From positions 1 to 15,794 of the forward strand of contig CANCQD010000052.1 in the NCBI GenBank assembly GCA_947380285.1: a stretch of DNA of 15,794 bases, in the 5' to 3' direction. The notes beneath the pieces were generated by a model. It saw only the letters and a list, made by a program, of their open reading frames with translations, did not search any database and was not told where the DNA came from. The stretch is from Burkholderiaceae bacterium. Lineage in GTDB: Bacteria > Pseudomonadota > Gammaproteobacteria > Burkholderiales > Burkholderiaceae. A program made the position numbers and the translations under genes. Below are positions 1-6,761 of the stretch, in pieces; position 1 is the first letter of the stretch, and each line of letters opens with the position of its first letter.

Positions 1-28
1 TAATCGAACGATGTGTTTGACATGCTGT

Positions 29-859
29 TTAGTGCTTTCTTAATCCCAAAATTTCACGCGCTTGTGCTGGCGTTGCAACTGTGCGGTTATAAGTGGGCGC
101 TATTTCAGCTAAGCGCGCTACAAGCTCGGCATTATCTTTTGCTGCGCGAGTTTTATCGAAGCGCGTATTGTCTTCAAGTCCAGTTCTTACGTGACCACCC
201 AATTCAAGAGTCCACTCATTTACAGTCAATTGGTGACGTGCAATGCCTGCTGCAGTCCATGTAGCGTCAGGCATCACTGCTTTTAATTCTGAAATCAGAA
301 ACTCTAGAACTGTACGTCTTGCTGGCATCGCATTAGGAATACCCATCACAAACTGCACATGAGCTGGCGCTTTTAGGAGACCACGTTCAATGAGATTTGC
401 TGCGTTGTAAAGCATGGCTAGATCAAATATCTCAATTTCAGGCTTGATTTCATACTTCAGCATTTCGCTGGCAAGGCCATCGACAAATTCTGGGGGATTT
501 TCATAGATACCAGTTGGGAAGTTTACAGAACCAGTTGCCAAAGAAGCCATATCAGGTCGGTGGAATAGCATCCCGCCACGTGCCGCTTGATCTCGACCGC
601 GACCACCGGTGGAGAATTGAATAATCATTCCAGGGCAATGTTTCTGTATACCTTCTTGTACTGCTGCATATAAATCAGGATCTGAGCTTGGAGTTTCATC
701 TGGGTTGCGCACGTGAATGTGTGCAAGAGATGCACCTGCTTCAAAAGCCTTATGCGTTTCTTCAATCTGTTCGCTGGTAGTTACTGGCAAACCAGGGCAA
801 TCTTTTTTACGCGGAATTGCGCCAGTCATTGCAACGGTGATGATTACAGGAGTTGTCAT
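29..859 (-). CDS. Beta-keto acid cleavage enzyme (BKACE, DUF849 family)
   Basis: 276 residues, the usual size for the family. Members are Zn-dependent cytosolic enzymes that condense a beta-keto acid with acetyl-CoA, giving acetoacetate and a new CoA ester; 3-keto-5-aminohexanoate cleavage enzyme (Kce) is the founding member. The Zn site is visible: HIHVR at residues 47-51 supplies two His, and the GGHVRTGLEDN motif (221-231) supplies Glu229. This matches the His-x-His plus distal Glu arrangement of Kce. An N-terminal beta strand (VIITVAMTGAIP) and the SVNFP segment near 111-115 are also typical. The start is ATG at 859, 15 bases after the iclR-type gene, so the two probably form one leftward operon. 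The family is clear, but the substrate cannot be read: characterised members use beta-ketoglutarate, beta-ketoadipate, dehydrocarnitine and others. The neighbouring biotin enzyme and importer suggest a shared pathway (inference). Confidence 0.9.
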   Translation of the reverse strand: MTTPVIITVAMTGAIPRKKDCPGLPVTTSEQIEETHKAFEAGASLAHIHVRNPDETPSSDPDLYAAVQEGIQKHCPGMIIQFSTGGRGRDQAARGGMLFHRPDMASLATGSVNFPTGIYENPPEFVDGLASEMLKYEIKPEIEIFDLAMLYNAANLIERGLLKAPAHVQFVMGIPNAMPARRTVLEFLISELKAVMPDATWTAAGIARHQLTVNEWTLELGGHVRTGLEDNTRFDKTRAAKDNAELVARLAEIAPTYNRTVATPAQAREILGLRKH

Positions 860-874
860 ATAAATTCCAAGAAA

Positions 875-1687
875 TTAATTACTATTTTCAAATAGGCTAC
901 TTTGTATATCTTGTGCAGCGCGTTTTAAAGGTTTGATATAAAAATCAATCGATTTTTCTTGCATACGAGGTGCGGGGCCATGGGCGGTAATCGTGGCAAA
1001 AGTTTTTTGTTTGGAATTAATGACTGGAACTGCGATACCAATAAATCCTTCTAGGAAGGCCGATTCATCAAGGGCATAGCCGTTTTGACGGATTTTTTCT
1101 AACTCAGAAAATAATTTGTCGTAGTGGGTAATTGTTTTTGGTGTGTAGATCTCGAAAGGCTCGTTTCCTAGCGAGCGTTGAACTTGCAATTCAGTCATGC
1201 CAGAGAGAAATAGTTTTCCACTAGCAGTGCAGTGAAGCGGTACACGCATTCCAAGGTCAACGTGAAGGCGAATAGGCGCGCTCGTTTCGACGCGATCTAG
1301 ATACATTACTTTGTTGCCATCCAGAATATTAAAGTTACAGGTTTCGCCAATTTCTTCGACCAAACGTTTCATGACTGCTACGCGTTGTGATCGAATCGAG
1401 TCCACTGAAAGAATATTGATTCCCAGGATTCTGAGTTTTGCACTAGGCTGAAAGCGTCTGCCATTAGGGTCGCGCTCAATGAATCCTTGCGCAACTAGGG
1501 TGTTCAGTAATCTAAATGCAGTAGGTTTGGCTAAGCCGGTCCCCGTAGAAATAGTCTCAAGTGTGAGGGGAAATTCGGATTGAGCAATGGTTTCCAGAAT
1601 AAGTAAAACCTTTTCTGCCATGCTCGATTTGGCCGATTCTTCCAATATTTCTTCTGGAGGAGTGATGCGGGAGAGCTTTTGTGGCAT
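875..1687 (-). CDS. IclR-family transcriptional regulator
   Basis: 270 residues in two domains. An N-terminal winged helix-turn-helix (about 25-85) contains the recognition-helix region GLAKPTAFRLLNTLVAQGFI. A C-terminal effector-binding domain (about 95-265) has the family-typical VMYLDRVE, RVPLHCTASGK and GYALDESAFLEGFIGIAVPV stretches. IclR proteins bind small organic acids and control divergent or adjacent catabolic genes. This gene lies head-to-head with the carrier/carboxyltransferase/transporter operon across a 113-base gap and just upstream of the BKACE gene, so it most likely controls both units (inference). The ATG at 1687 has no clear Shine-Dalgarno sequence. An alternative ATG at residue 23 would still keep the whole HTH and would remove a non-conserved Glu/Ser-rich leader. 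The effector is probably the pathway substrate or an intermediate, but nothing in the sequence identifies it. Confidence 0.93.
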   Translation of the reverse strand: MPQKLSRITPPEEILEESAKSSMAEKVLLILETIAQSEFPLTLETISTGTGLAKPTAFRLLNTLVAQGFIERDPNGRRFQPSAKLRILGINILSVDSIRSQRVAVMKRLVEEIGETCNFNILDGNKVMYLDRVETSAPIRLHVDLGMRVPLHCTASGKLFLSGMTELQVQRSLGNEPFEIYTPKTITHYDKLFSELEKIRQNGYALDESAFLEGFIGIAVPVINSKQKTFATITAHGPAPRMQEKSIDFYIKPLKRAAQDIQSSLFENSN

Positions 1688-1800
1688 TTAATGGAGTTTT
1701 TTTGAAGATATTTGCATTTTTAAGTGTTTACCCTTAAAGCATTTCATCTGATGATACTTTAAATTTCATTAGAGAAAATATTAACTAAAAATACGAGACA
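1688..1800. promoter_or_regulatory. Divergent promoter/operator region with TTTAAG-N8-CTTAAA inverted repeat
   Basis: This AT-rich 113-base gap separates the IclR-type gene from the rightward operon. The inverted repeat TTTAAG-N8-CTTAAA at 1719-1738 is a reasonable candidate operator, since IclR proteins bind short AT-rich imperfect palindromes between divergent genes. GCATTT occurs on either side of the repeat (around 1714 and 1739), and CTTTAAA recurs at 1757-1763. I could not pick convincing -35/-10 pairs on either strand. Calling it regulatory rests mainly on its position. Confidence 0.45.
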
Positions 1801-2364
1801 GTGCAAACAAAAAAGAAAGTCGCCCCAAAAGCGAAAGTAAATACAAAGACCTCAAAAAAAGTTCCAGCAAAAAAAGCTGCGGCTAAAGTGAAGGTGCCAC
1901 CTGAGTTCACAATGAAACAGGTGAAGGAAATTGTTGCCCTCATTAAAGATGCGGGCATTTTCACTACGTTCGGATACAAAACGGATGAATTTGAAATTGA
2001 GATTTCAGTAGGCGCCCCAAGCGCTTCGCCTCCAGTTGCTTACGCCGTACCACAAGTGCTTGCATCTGCCCCAATGTCTATTGCTGCACCCGCCCATATT
2101 GCGGCGCCGACTATCTCATCTTCAGAGCACGCCATTGTGAGTCCGATGATTGGTACTTTTTATCGCAGGCCAAGTCCAAACTCTGCGCCATTTGTTGAGG
2201 TGGGTGATAGCGTTACGCCAAGCACAGATGTATGCATTGTTGAGGTGATGAAATTACTTAATACCATTCCTGCAGAATGTGTTGGCAAGGTATCTCGAAT
2301 CTTGGTGGAGGATGGAGAAACGATTGAGGTTGGGCAGGTGTTGATGGTGATTGAGCTTACGTGA
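1801..2364 (+). CDS. AccB-like biotin carboxyl carrier protein (stand-alone)
   Basis: 187 residues from a GTG start. The C-terminal biotinyl domain (about 112-187) begins SPMIGTFYRRPSP and carries the biotin attachment site EVMKLLN, with Lys151 as the acceptor. This is a variant of the common AMKM. Residues 38-70 (KQVKEIVALIKDAGI and following) match the N-terminal segment of AccB, the acetyl-CoA carboxylase carrier, so the protein descends from the AccB type and not from the fused carriers of pyruvate carboxylase. Ala/Pro-rich residues 71-108 form the flexible linker. Residues 3-32 are an extra Lys/Ala/Val tail with 12 Lys. GTG 1801 is the first possible start, because a stop lies at 1786. 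ATG 1912 (residue 38) would give a 150-residue protein of normal AccB size, and neither start has a strong ribosome site. The gene overlaps the carboxyltransferase gene, so they are probably partners. The housekeeping AccC could charge it in trans (inference). Confidence 0.88.
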   Translation: MQTKKKVAPKAKVNTKTSKKVPAKKAAAKVKVPPEFTMKQVKEIVALIKDAGIFTTFGYKTDEFEIEISVGAPSASPPVAYAVPQVLASAPMSIAAPAHIAAPTISSSEHAIVSPMIGTFYRRPSPNSAPFVEVGDSVTPSTDVCIVEVMKLLNTIPAECVGKVSRILVEDGETIEVGQVLMVIELT

Positions 2365-3821
2365 TGCCAAAAAAGAAGCCATTTGAAATGATCGATGTCA
2401 CTTTGCGCGATGCGCATCAGTGCCTATGGTCTACTCGCATGACTACACCCCATATGTATCCAGTTCTAGCAGATATTGATCAGGCTGGATATGGTTATAT
2501 CAATATATTGGGTGGCGCTGTGTTCGATGTCATGGTGCGATTCTTGCGCGAGGATCCTTGGAGGCGTATGGAGTTTTTAAGTAAACAACTTAGTACACCT
2601 ACGGATGCATTAACTCGTGGCCAAAGCATTTATACATTTGAATTATTTCCAGACGACATCGTTGAACTCAATGTGGAGTTGTTGGCTCAGTCTGGTGTAA
2701 AAGTGCTGACTGTTTACGATGCCCTTAACGATAACCGCAACATCGAATCTTCAGTTAAGGCCGGCAAGAAGTATGGCATGTTGATTAATGCAATGCTGAC
2801 TTATGCTTTGAGTCCAGTTCATGACGACGCTTACTTTATTGCTCGCACACGTGAATTGGTTAAATTGGGCGTGGATTTTATTTCGGTAAAAGATCCTACT
2901 GGTCTGCTAACTCCTGAGCGCGCTGCAACACTATTCCCTGCGGTAGTTGCTGCATCTGCCGGTATTCCAATTAAATTACATTCCCATTGCCAATCCGGCC
3001 TAGCCCCATTAGTTTATGAAGAGGCAATCAAAGCTGGATTTACATATGGTTATGTTGCAACGGATTGCTTGGCAAATGGCGCCTCACTTCCATCAGTGTT
3101 AGACGTATACGCTAGCGCGCAGAAACTAGGGCGTGCGCCAAAGATGAATCATTCCGCCTTGCAGAAAGTGGATGAATATTTTGACTGGATTTGCGAGCGG
3201 GATAATTTTGCTCGTGGGGAGAAGGCAAGTTATGACCCTGCTTTATATGAACATCAAATCCCAGGTGGGATGATTTCAAATTTGCGTGCTCAACTTGCCA
3301 CAATGGGTATTTCGCATCGAGAGGCAGAAATTCTGGAGGAGACGGCTAGAGTTCGCGAGGACTTGGGTTATCCGATCCTAGTAAGTCCATTTGCGCAATA
3401 TATTGTTACTCAGGCAGTCCTCAATGTGATGCAAGGTGAGCGCTACAAAACTATCCCCGATGAAATTAAGCTTTACCTCAAAGGGCATTACGGAAAGTTA
3501 GCTGGTACCCCGAGTGCAGAAGTCATGAATCGTGCAAATGTAGAATACGACGCCTCTCGTAGACCTGGCGAGCTCATTGAGCCTGCATTACCGGCGTTGC
3601 GAAAAAAATGGGGGAGATCCATTAGTAAGGAGCAACTCAGCTTGCATGCCTTCTATCCGGAGCATCTTGCCTTGGGATTAAAGGATGGTGCGCAGGAGGC
3701 CCTTAAGCAGGGACCTGCTTTGCAGCCTTTTACTGAGTTGGTGAAGTATTTAGTTATGAAAAAAGAATATAGAAAAATTAGAACTAGATTGGGTGGTATA
3801 GAGTTAAGCTTCAGCAGTTAG
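2364..3821 (+). CDS. Biotin-dependent carboxyltransferase subunit (PycB/OadA/transcarboxylase 5S-like)
   Basis: 485 residues: an HMGL-like TIM barrel (about 9-275) followed by the conserved PYC/OADA domain (about 290-480). It lacks the C-terminal carrier domain of OadA/PycB, which is encoded separately just upstream, as in propionibacterial transcarboxylase 5S + 1.3S. Metal-site residues are present: Asp16 in RDAHQ, Lys176 in SVKDPTG (the lysine that is carboxylated in the family), and His206 and His208 in HSHC. GGAVFDVMVRFLREDPW and QIPGGMISNLRAQL are strongly family-like. Several pocket positions differ: RGQS-x3-F at 85-92 replaces RGxN-x3-Y, KDPTG replaces KDMAG, HSHCQSG replaces HTHDTSG, and the usual D-x-A-x-S/P-M-S strand is replaced by VATDCLANGASLP. 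It may therefore act on something other than pyruvate. ATG 2364 shares one base with the preceding stop codon; GTG 2361 is an alternative start. Either implies translational coupling. Confidence 0.88.
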   Translation: MPKKKPFEMIDVTLRDAHQCLWSTRMTTPHMYPVLADIDQAGYGYINILGGAVFDVMVRFLREDPWRRMEFLSKQLSTPTDALTRGQSIYTFELFPDDIVELNVELLAQSGVKVLTVYDALNDNRNIESSVKAGKKYGMLINAMLTYALSPVHDDAYFIARTRELVKLGVDFISVKDPTGLLTPERAATLFPAVVAASAGIPIKLHSHCQSGLAPLVYEEAIKAGFTYGYVATDCLANGASLPSVLDVYASAQKLGRAPKMNHSALQKVDEYFDWICERDNFARGEKASYDPALYEHQIPGGMISNLRAQLATMGISHREAEILEETARVREDLGYPILVSPFAQYIVTQAVLNVMQGERYKTIPDEIKLYLKGHYGKLAGTPSAEVMNRANVEYDASRRPGELIEPALPALRKKWGRSISKEQLSLHAFYPEHLALGLKDGAQEALKQGPALQPFTELVKYLVMKKEYRKIRTRLGGIELSFSS

Positions 3822-3867
3822 TTTTTTGGCCTTTGCTTTTGTATTTGGTACAAGAAATTTCATTCTT

Positions 3868-3873
3868 AAGGAG
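3868..3873 (+). promoter_or_regulatory. Strong ribosome binding site AAGGAG that decides the binding-protein start
   Basis: AAGGAG lies six bases upstream of ATG 3880. It selects that start over the in-frame upstream start at 3826, which would place 18 extra residues in front of the signal peptide. The much stronger site here than elsewhere in the operon fits the need for excess periplasmic binding protein. Confidence 0.8.
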
Positions 3874-3879
3874 ATCGTA

Positions 3880-5163
3880 ATGAAACAATTTAGCGCATCA
3901 CGCCGTATCTTTTCAGTGCTCGCTGTTGCTATGTTATCGGGTGCACCAATGTTGTCGATGGCACAAAATGCCACTAAATTTAACGACTATGGATGGCCGG
4001 AGGGCGCTGATGAAAAGGTTTCCGCTAAGTCTGTAGCCTGGCTCAAGGAAAAAGGTTGGTGGCCATTACAGATCGCATTTCAGCCACCTTGGTCAGGTCA
4101 AAATACGATTAATTTGGTAATGGATAAAAAAGGTCTCTTGGCCAAGCGCGGTATTGAATCTAAGTTACAGGCATTTCCGTCTGGACCAGCCATTAACGAG
4201 GTAATCATCTCTGGACGATTCCAGTTTGGTAATGGCGGTAATTTCCCATTCACATCATTAATTGATAAAAATATTCCCGTTAAGACCATTGCGGTGATTA
4301 ATACCAATTTGATGCACGCAGTTTTGGTGCCATTGGATTCTAAAATCAAATCCTTTAAGGACTTCAAGGGATCGAATCCTCCAGCAACTATTGGCATTGT
4401 GACTGGCTCCTCTGCGGAGTTCTATATTCAGGCTGCTGCAAAAGCGAATGGTATCGAGATTGGTAAAGACATCATCTTAAAAAATATGCCCCCAGGTGAG
4501 CAAATGGCAATGCCAAAAGGAATTGATGCTGTAGTACCTTGGGACCCAACCCCAACCATCATGTCTAAAGAGCGCAAGAATGCCAGAATTATTAGCGATA
4601 GTTATCCCTATAACATTTATGAGGGTACATTCTATGTGCGTCAAGAGGTGATTGATAATGCGCCAGATGTTGTACAGGCATTTACTGATGCAATTGCTGA
4701 GGCAACCCTGTGGATTAGAAAGAATCCAGATGCTGCAGTGGACGTCATGCAAGAAGATCCAAACTTGAAGAACTACTCCAAGGAAATCTTACGCCAACAA
4801 ATCTCTGCTTATAACCTCTTGTATAAGCCAAATTACATCTACCCAATTCCAGTGTTCTGGGGCCGCGCTAATGAGCCAATCTATACATGGCTCTATGAGA
4901 ATAAGCGGATTCAGAATAAGTTAACGGGTATTGATTTTGCTCGTGCGGTGGATACACGCTTTATGGATAAAACTTTCGAAAAATTAGGTTGGGCAACAAT
5001 TACTCGCCCACCATTCTTGCCGGCTAACTGGTCTGCGCCGATGGATAAGACTCCATATCCAACTTATATGAACCCATTAAATACCACCACACCTCAGGTC
5101 TTCCCAGAAAAGGGTGATCTGACTAGGGATTGGTCTTTCGATGGGAAGGTTTACAAAAAATAA
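3880..5163 (+). CDS. Periplasmic substrate-binding protein of a nitrate/sulfonate/taurine-type (NMT1/SsuA-like) ABC importer
   Basis: 427 residues. The N-terminus is a signal peptide: basic MKQFSASRR, a hydrophobic stretch, and likely cleavage after SMA near residue 28. The mature protein starts its domain with IAFQPPWSGQNTINLVMDKKGLLAKRGI, the characteristic opening of NMT1/SsuA/NrtA-type binding proteins. AFPSGPAINEVIISGRFQFGNGG and GIDAVVPWDPTPTIM are the hinge/ligand-lobe segments of that fold. At about 400 mature residues it is larger than typical SsuA (about 300). The excess is an N-terminal stretch before the domain (about 29-63) and a Pro/Tyr/Asn-rich tail after about residue 355. It delivers ligand to the permease and ATPase encoded next. 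The family binds nitrate, bicarbonate, sulfonates, taurine, pyrimidine precursors and more, so the ligand cannot be named. Its operon with a biotin carboxyltransferase suggests an organic acid or bicarbonate-related solute (inference). Confidence 0.88.
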   Translation: MKQFSASRRIFSVLAVAMLSGAPMLSMAQNATKFNDYGWPEGADEKVSAKSVAWLKEKGWWPLQIAFQPPWSGQNTINLVMDKKGLLAKRGIESKLQAFPSGPAINEVIISGRFQFGNGGNFPFTSLIDKNIPVKTIAVINTNLMHAVLVPLDSKIKSFKDFKGSNPPATIGIVTGSSAEFYIQAAAKANGIEIGKDIILKNMPPGEQMAMPKGIDAVVPWDPTPTIMSKERKNARIISDSYPYNIYEGTFYVRQEVIDNAPDVVQAFTDAIAEATLWIRKNPDAAVDVMQEDPNLKNYSKEILRQQISAYNLLYKPNYIYPIPVFWGRANEPIYTWLYENKRIQNKLTGIDFARAVDTRFMDKTFEKLGWATITRPPFLPANWSAPMDKTPYPTYMNPLNTTTPQVFPEKGDLTRDWSFDGKVYKK

Positions 5164-5169
5164 AGCGCT

Positions 5170-5943
5170 ATGCCAATACTCAATTTTTTCAAGCAATTTC
5201 GTCGCCTAGCTTTATTAGTCATTTTGCTTGCCGCCTGGGAATATGCCAGTCGGTTTATTTTGGATAAAACAGAAGCCACTTTGCTGCCGCCTCCTTCGGG
5301 AGTGGCGCAAGGTGGTTTTGAATTAATGAAATCCGGAGAAATCTGGAAGCATTTGTTTGATAGCTTATCCAGAGAATTTGTAGCATTTTGCTATGCCTCT
5401 GTCGCTATTCCTCTGGGGATAGTGATGGGGTGTTTTAAATGGGTGAATGAGCAGGTTGATCCAATCGTAGAAATATTACGACCCATTCCACCAATTGCTT
5501 GGATTCCGTTGAGTATTTTATGGTTTGGTGTGGGTAATATTCAAAACCAATTTATTATTTTCTTGGGAATCTTCTTTCCAATACTTTTAAATACGATTGA
5601 TGCGGTAAAAAATGTTGAGCCAAACCTGATTAGAGCGGCACGCTGTTTGGGTGCTGGTTCTTGGGGTGTGATCACTCGCGTTATTTTGCGCGCAGCACTC
5701 CCACAGATTGTTACTGGTATCCGTATTGGTCTTGGGGTAGGTTGGATGGCATTAGTAGCAGCTGAATTGGTTGGTGCTAACTCCGGTCTTGGGTTCTTAA
5801 TTAATGACGCGCGCACTGTTCTCAGAACAGATTACATTTTGGTTGGTATGTTGGCTATTGGATTAATTGGCCTGTGCTTAGACAGATTGATTCGATACAC
5901 GGCACAGAAACTCATGCCGTGGTCTAGAGCGCTGAATGCGTAA
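5170..5943 (+). CDS. ABC transporter inner-membrane permease (SsuC/TauC family)
   Basis: 257 residues with about six hydrophobic segments: one near the N-terminus (LALLVILLAAWEYA), then around 70-90, 105-140, 175-200 and 215-240. The BPD_transp_1 coupling (EAA) loop is the segment IRAARCLGAGSWGVITRVIL, followed by ALPQIVTGIRIGLGVGWMALVAAELVG, which is diagnostic of the SsuC/TauC/NrtB group. The protein would form a homodimer bound to two copies of the ATPase encoded next. ATG 5170 lies six bases after the binding-protein stop, so the genes are cotranscribed. There is no strong ribosome site, and translation may depend on coupling. Family assignment is firm; the substrate is not determined. 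Confidence 0.93.
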   Translation: MPILNFFKQFRRLALLVILLAAWEYASRFILDKTEATLLPPPSGVAQGGFELMKSGEIWKHLFDSLSREFVAFCYASVAIPLGIVMGCFKWVNEQVDPIVEILRPIPPIAWIPLSILWFGVGNIQNQFIIFLGIFFPILLNTIDAVKNVEPNLIRAARCLGAGSWGVITRVILRAALPQIVTGIRIGLGVGWMALVAAELVGANSGLGFLINDARTVLRTDYILVGMLAIGLIGLCLDRLIRYTAQKLMPWSRALNA

Positions 5944-5966
5944 GCAGTATTGTTAATCAAATAATC

Positions 5967-6761
5967 ATGCAAATAGATAATTCAATGCCAGCACTTAAAG
6001 TAGAACATATCCGAAAAATTTATCCCTCGATGCACGCCAAAGGGCAGGAAGTTTTGGCAATCGAAGATATCTCATTAGAGGTGCGTAAGAATGAGTTTTG
6101 CTCAATCTTAGGACATAGCGGCTGCGGCAAAACTACATTGTTAAATTTGATTGCTGGCTTTGAGGTCCCGACAGCTGGTCGTATCGAATGCGCTGGGAGA
6201 GTGGTTGAAGGCCCTGGTGCAGATCGTTCTATGGTATTTCAGGATTACGCACTCTTTCCTTGGTTGACTGTATATGACAACATTGCGTTTGGTTTAAAAA
6301 TCAAAGGTATTAGCACTACAGAAATTAATCAAATCGTGACTCGTTTTGCATCTTTGGTGGGACTCAGTCAATTTACCAATCACTACCCCCATCAACTTTC
6401 TGGTGGCATGCGTCAACGTGTGTCGATTGCTAGGGCCCTAGTCGTAGACCCAACAGTCCTTTTGATGGACGAACCTTTTGCTGCCTTGGATGCTCAAAAT
6501 CGCGCGATGATGCAAGCTGAAATGATTCGGATTTTGAATGAGGAAAGTAAAACTGTTGTACTGGTAACGCACAGTATTGAAGAGGCCATCAACCTCTCGG
6601 ATGTGATCGTTGTGATGACGCGTCGTCCAGGAAGAGTCAAAGAGATTATTCGGGTTCCGGAGCCTCGCCGAATGGTTGAGGATACGCCTGCTTATTTAGA
6701 AATCCGCCGTCAAATTCGCGATCTGATTGCTGGCGAACATGATGTCAGTGAGGCAGTTTGA
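5967..6761 (+). CDS. ABC transporter ATP-binding protein (SsuB/TauB family)
   Basis: 264 residues with all nucleotide-binding motifs in order: Walker A GHSGCGKTT (49-57), Q-loop Gln92 in VFQDYALFPW, signature LSGGM (144-148), Walker B VLLMDEP with Asp168/Glu169, D-loop ALDA, and switch His202 in VTHSIEEA. FQDYALFPWLTVYDN and the ending VMTRRPGRVKEI are typical of the nitrate/sulfonate/taurine subfamily. It energises the importer made of the two preceding gene products. The gap to the permease gene is 23 bases. A second in-frame ATG six codons downstream (5985) is an alternative start; neither has a good ribosome site. The gene overlaps the TauE/SafE gene by four bases. Confidence 0.95.
   Translation: MQIDNSMPALKVEHIRKIYPSMHAKGQEVLAIEDISLEVRKNEFCSILGHSGCGKTTLLNLIAGFEVPTAGRIECAGRVVEGPGADRSMVFQDYALFPWLTVYDNIAFGLKIKGISTTEINQIVTRFASLVGLSQFTNHYPHQLSGGMRQRVSIARALVVDPTVLLMDEPFAALDAQNRAMMQAEMIRILNEESKTVVLVTHSIEEAINLSDVIVVMTRRPGRVKEIIRVPEPRRMVEDTPAYLEIRRQIRDLIAGEHDVSEAV

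Noticed and set aside
3826..3879. In-frame upstream start for the binding protein, adding 18 residues
   Set aside because: AAGGAG sits six bases before ATG 3880, and that start gives a proper signal peptide. The upstream start does not.
4098..4397. Open frames on the strand opposite the binding-protein gene (also 4477-4752), and similar ones opposite other genes, such as 13-264, 1785-1979, 5541-5816 and 11353-11616
   Set aside because: They lie wholly within strongly supported genes, show no recognisable domain and lack ribosome sites. They are mirror frames of real coding sequence.
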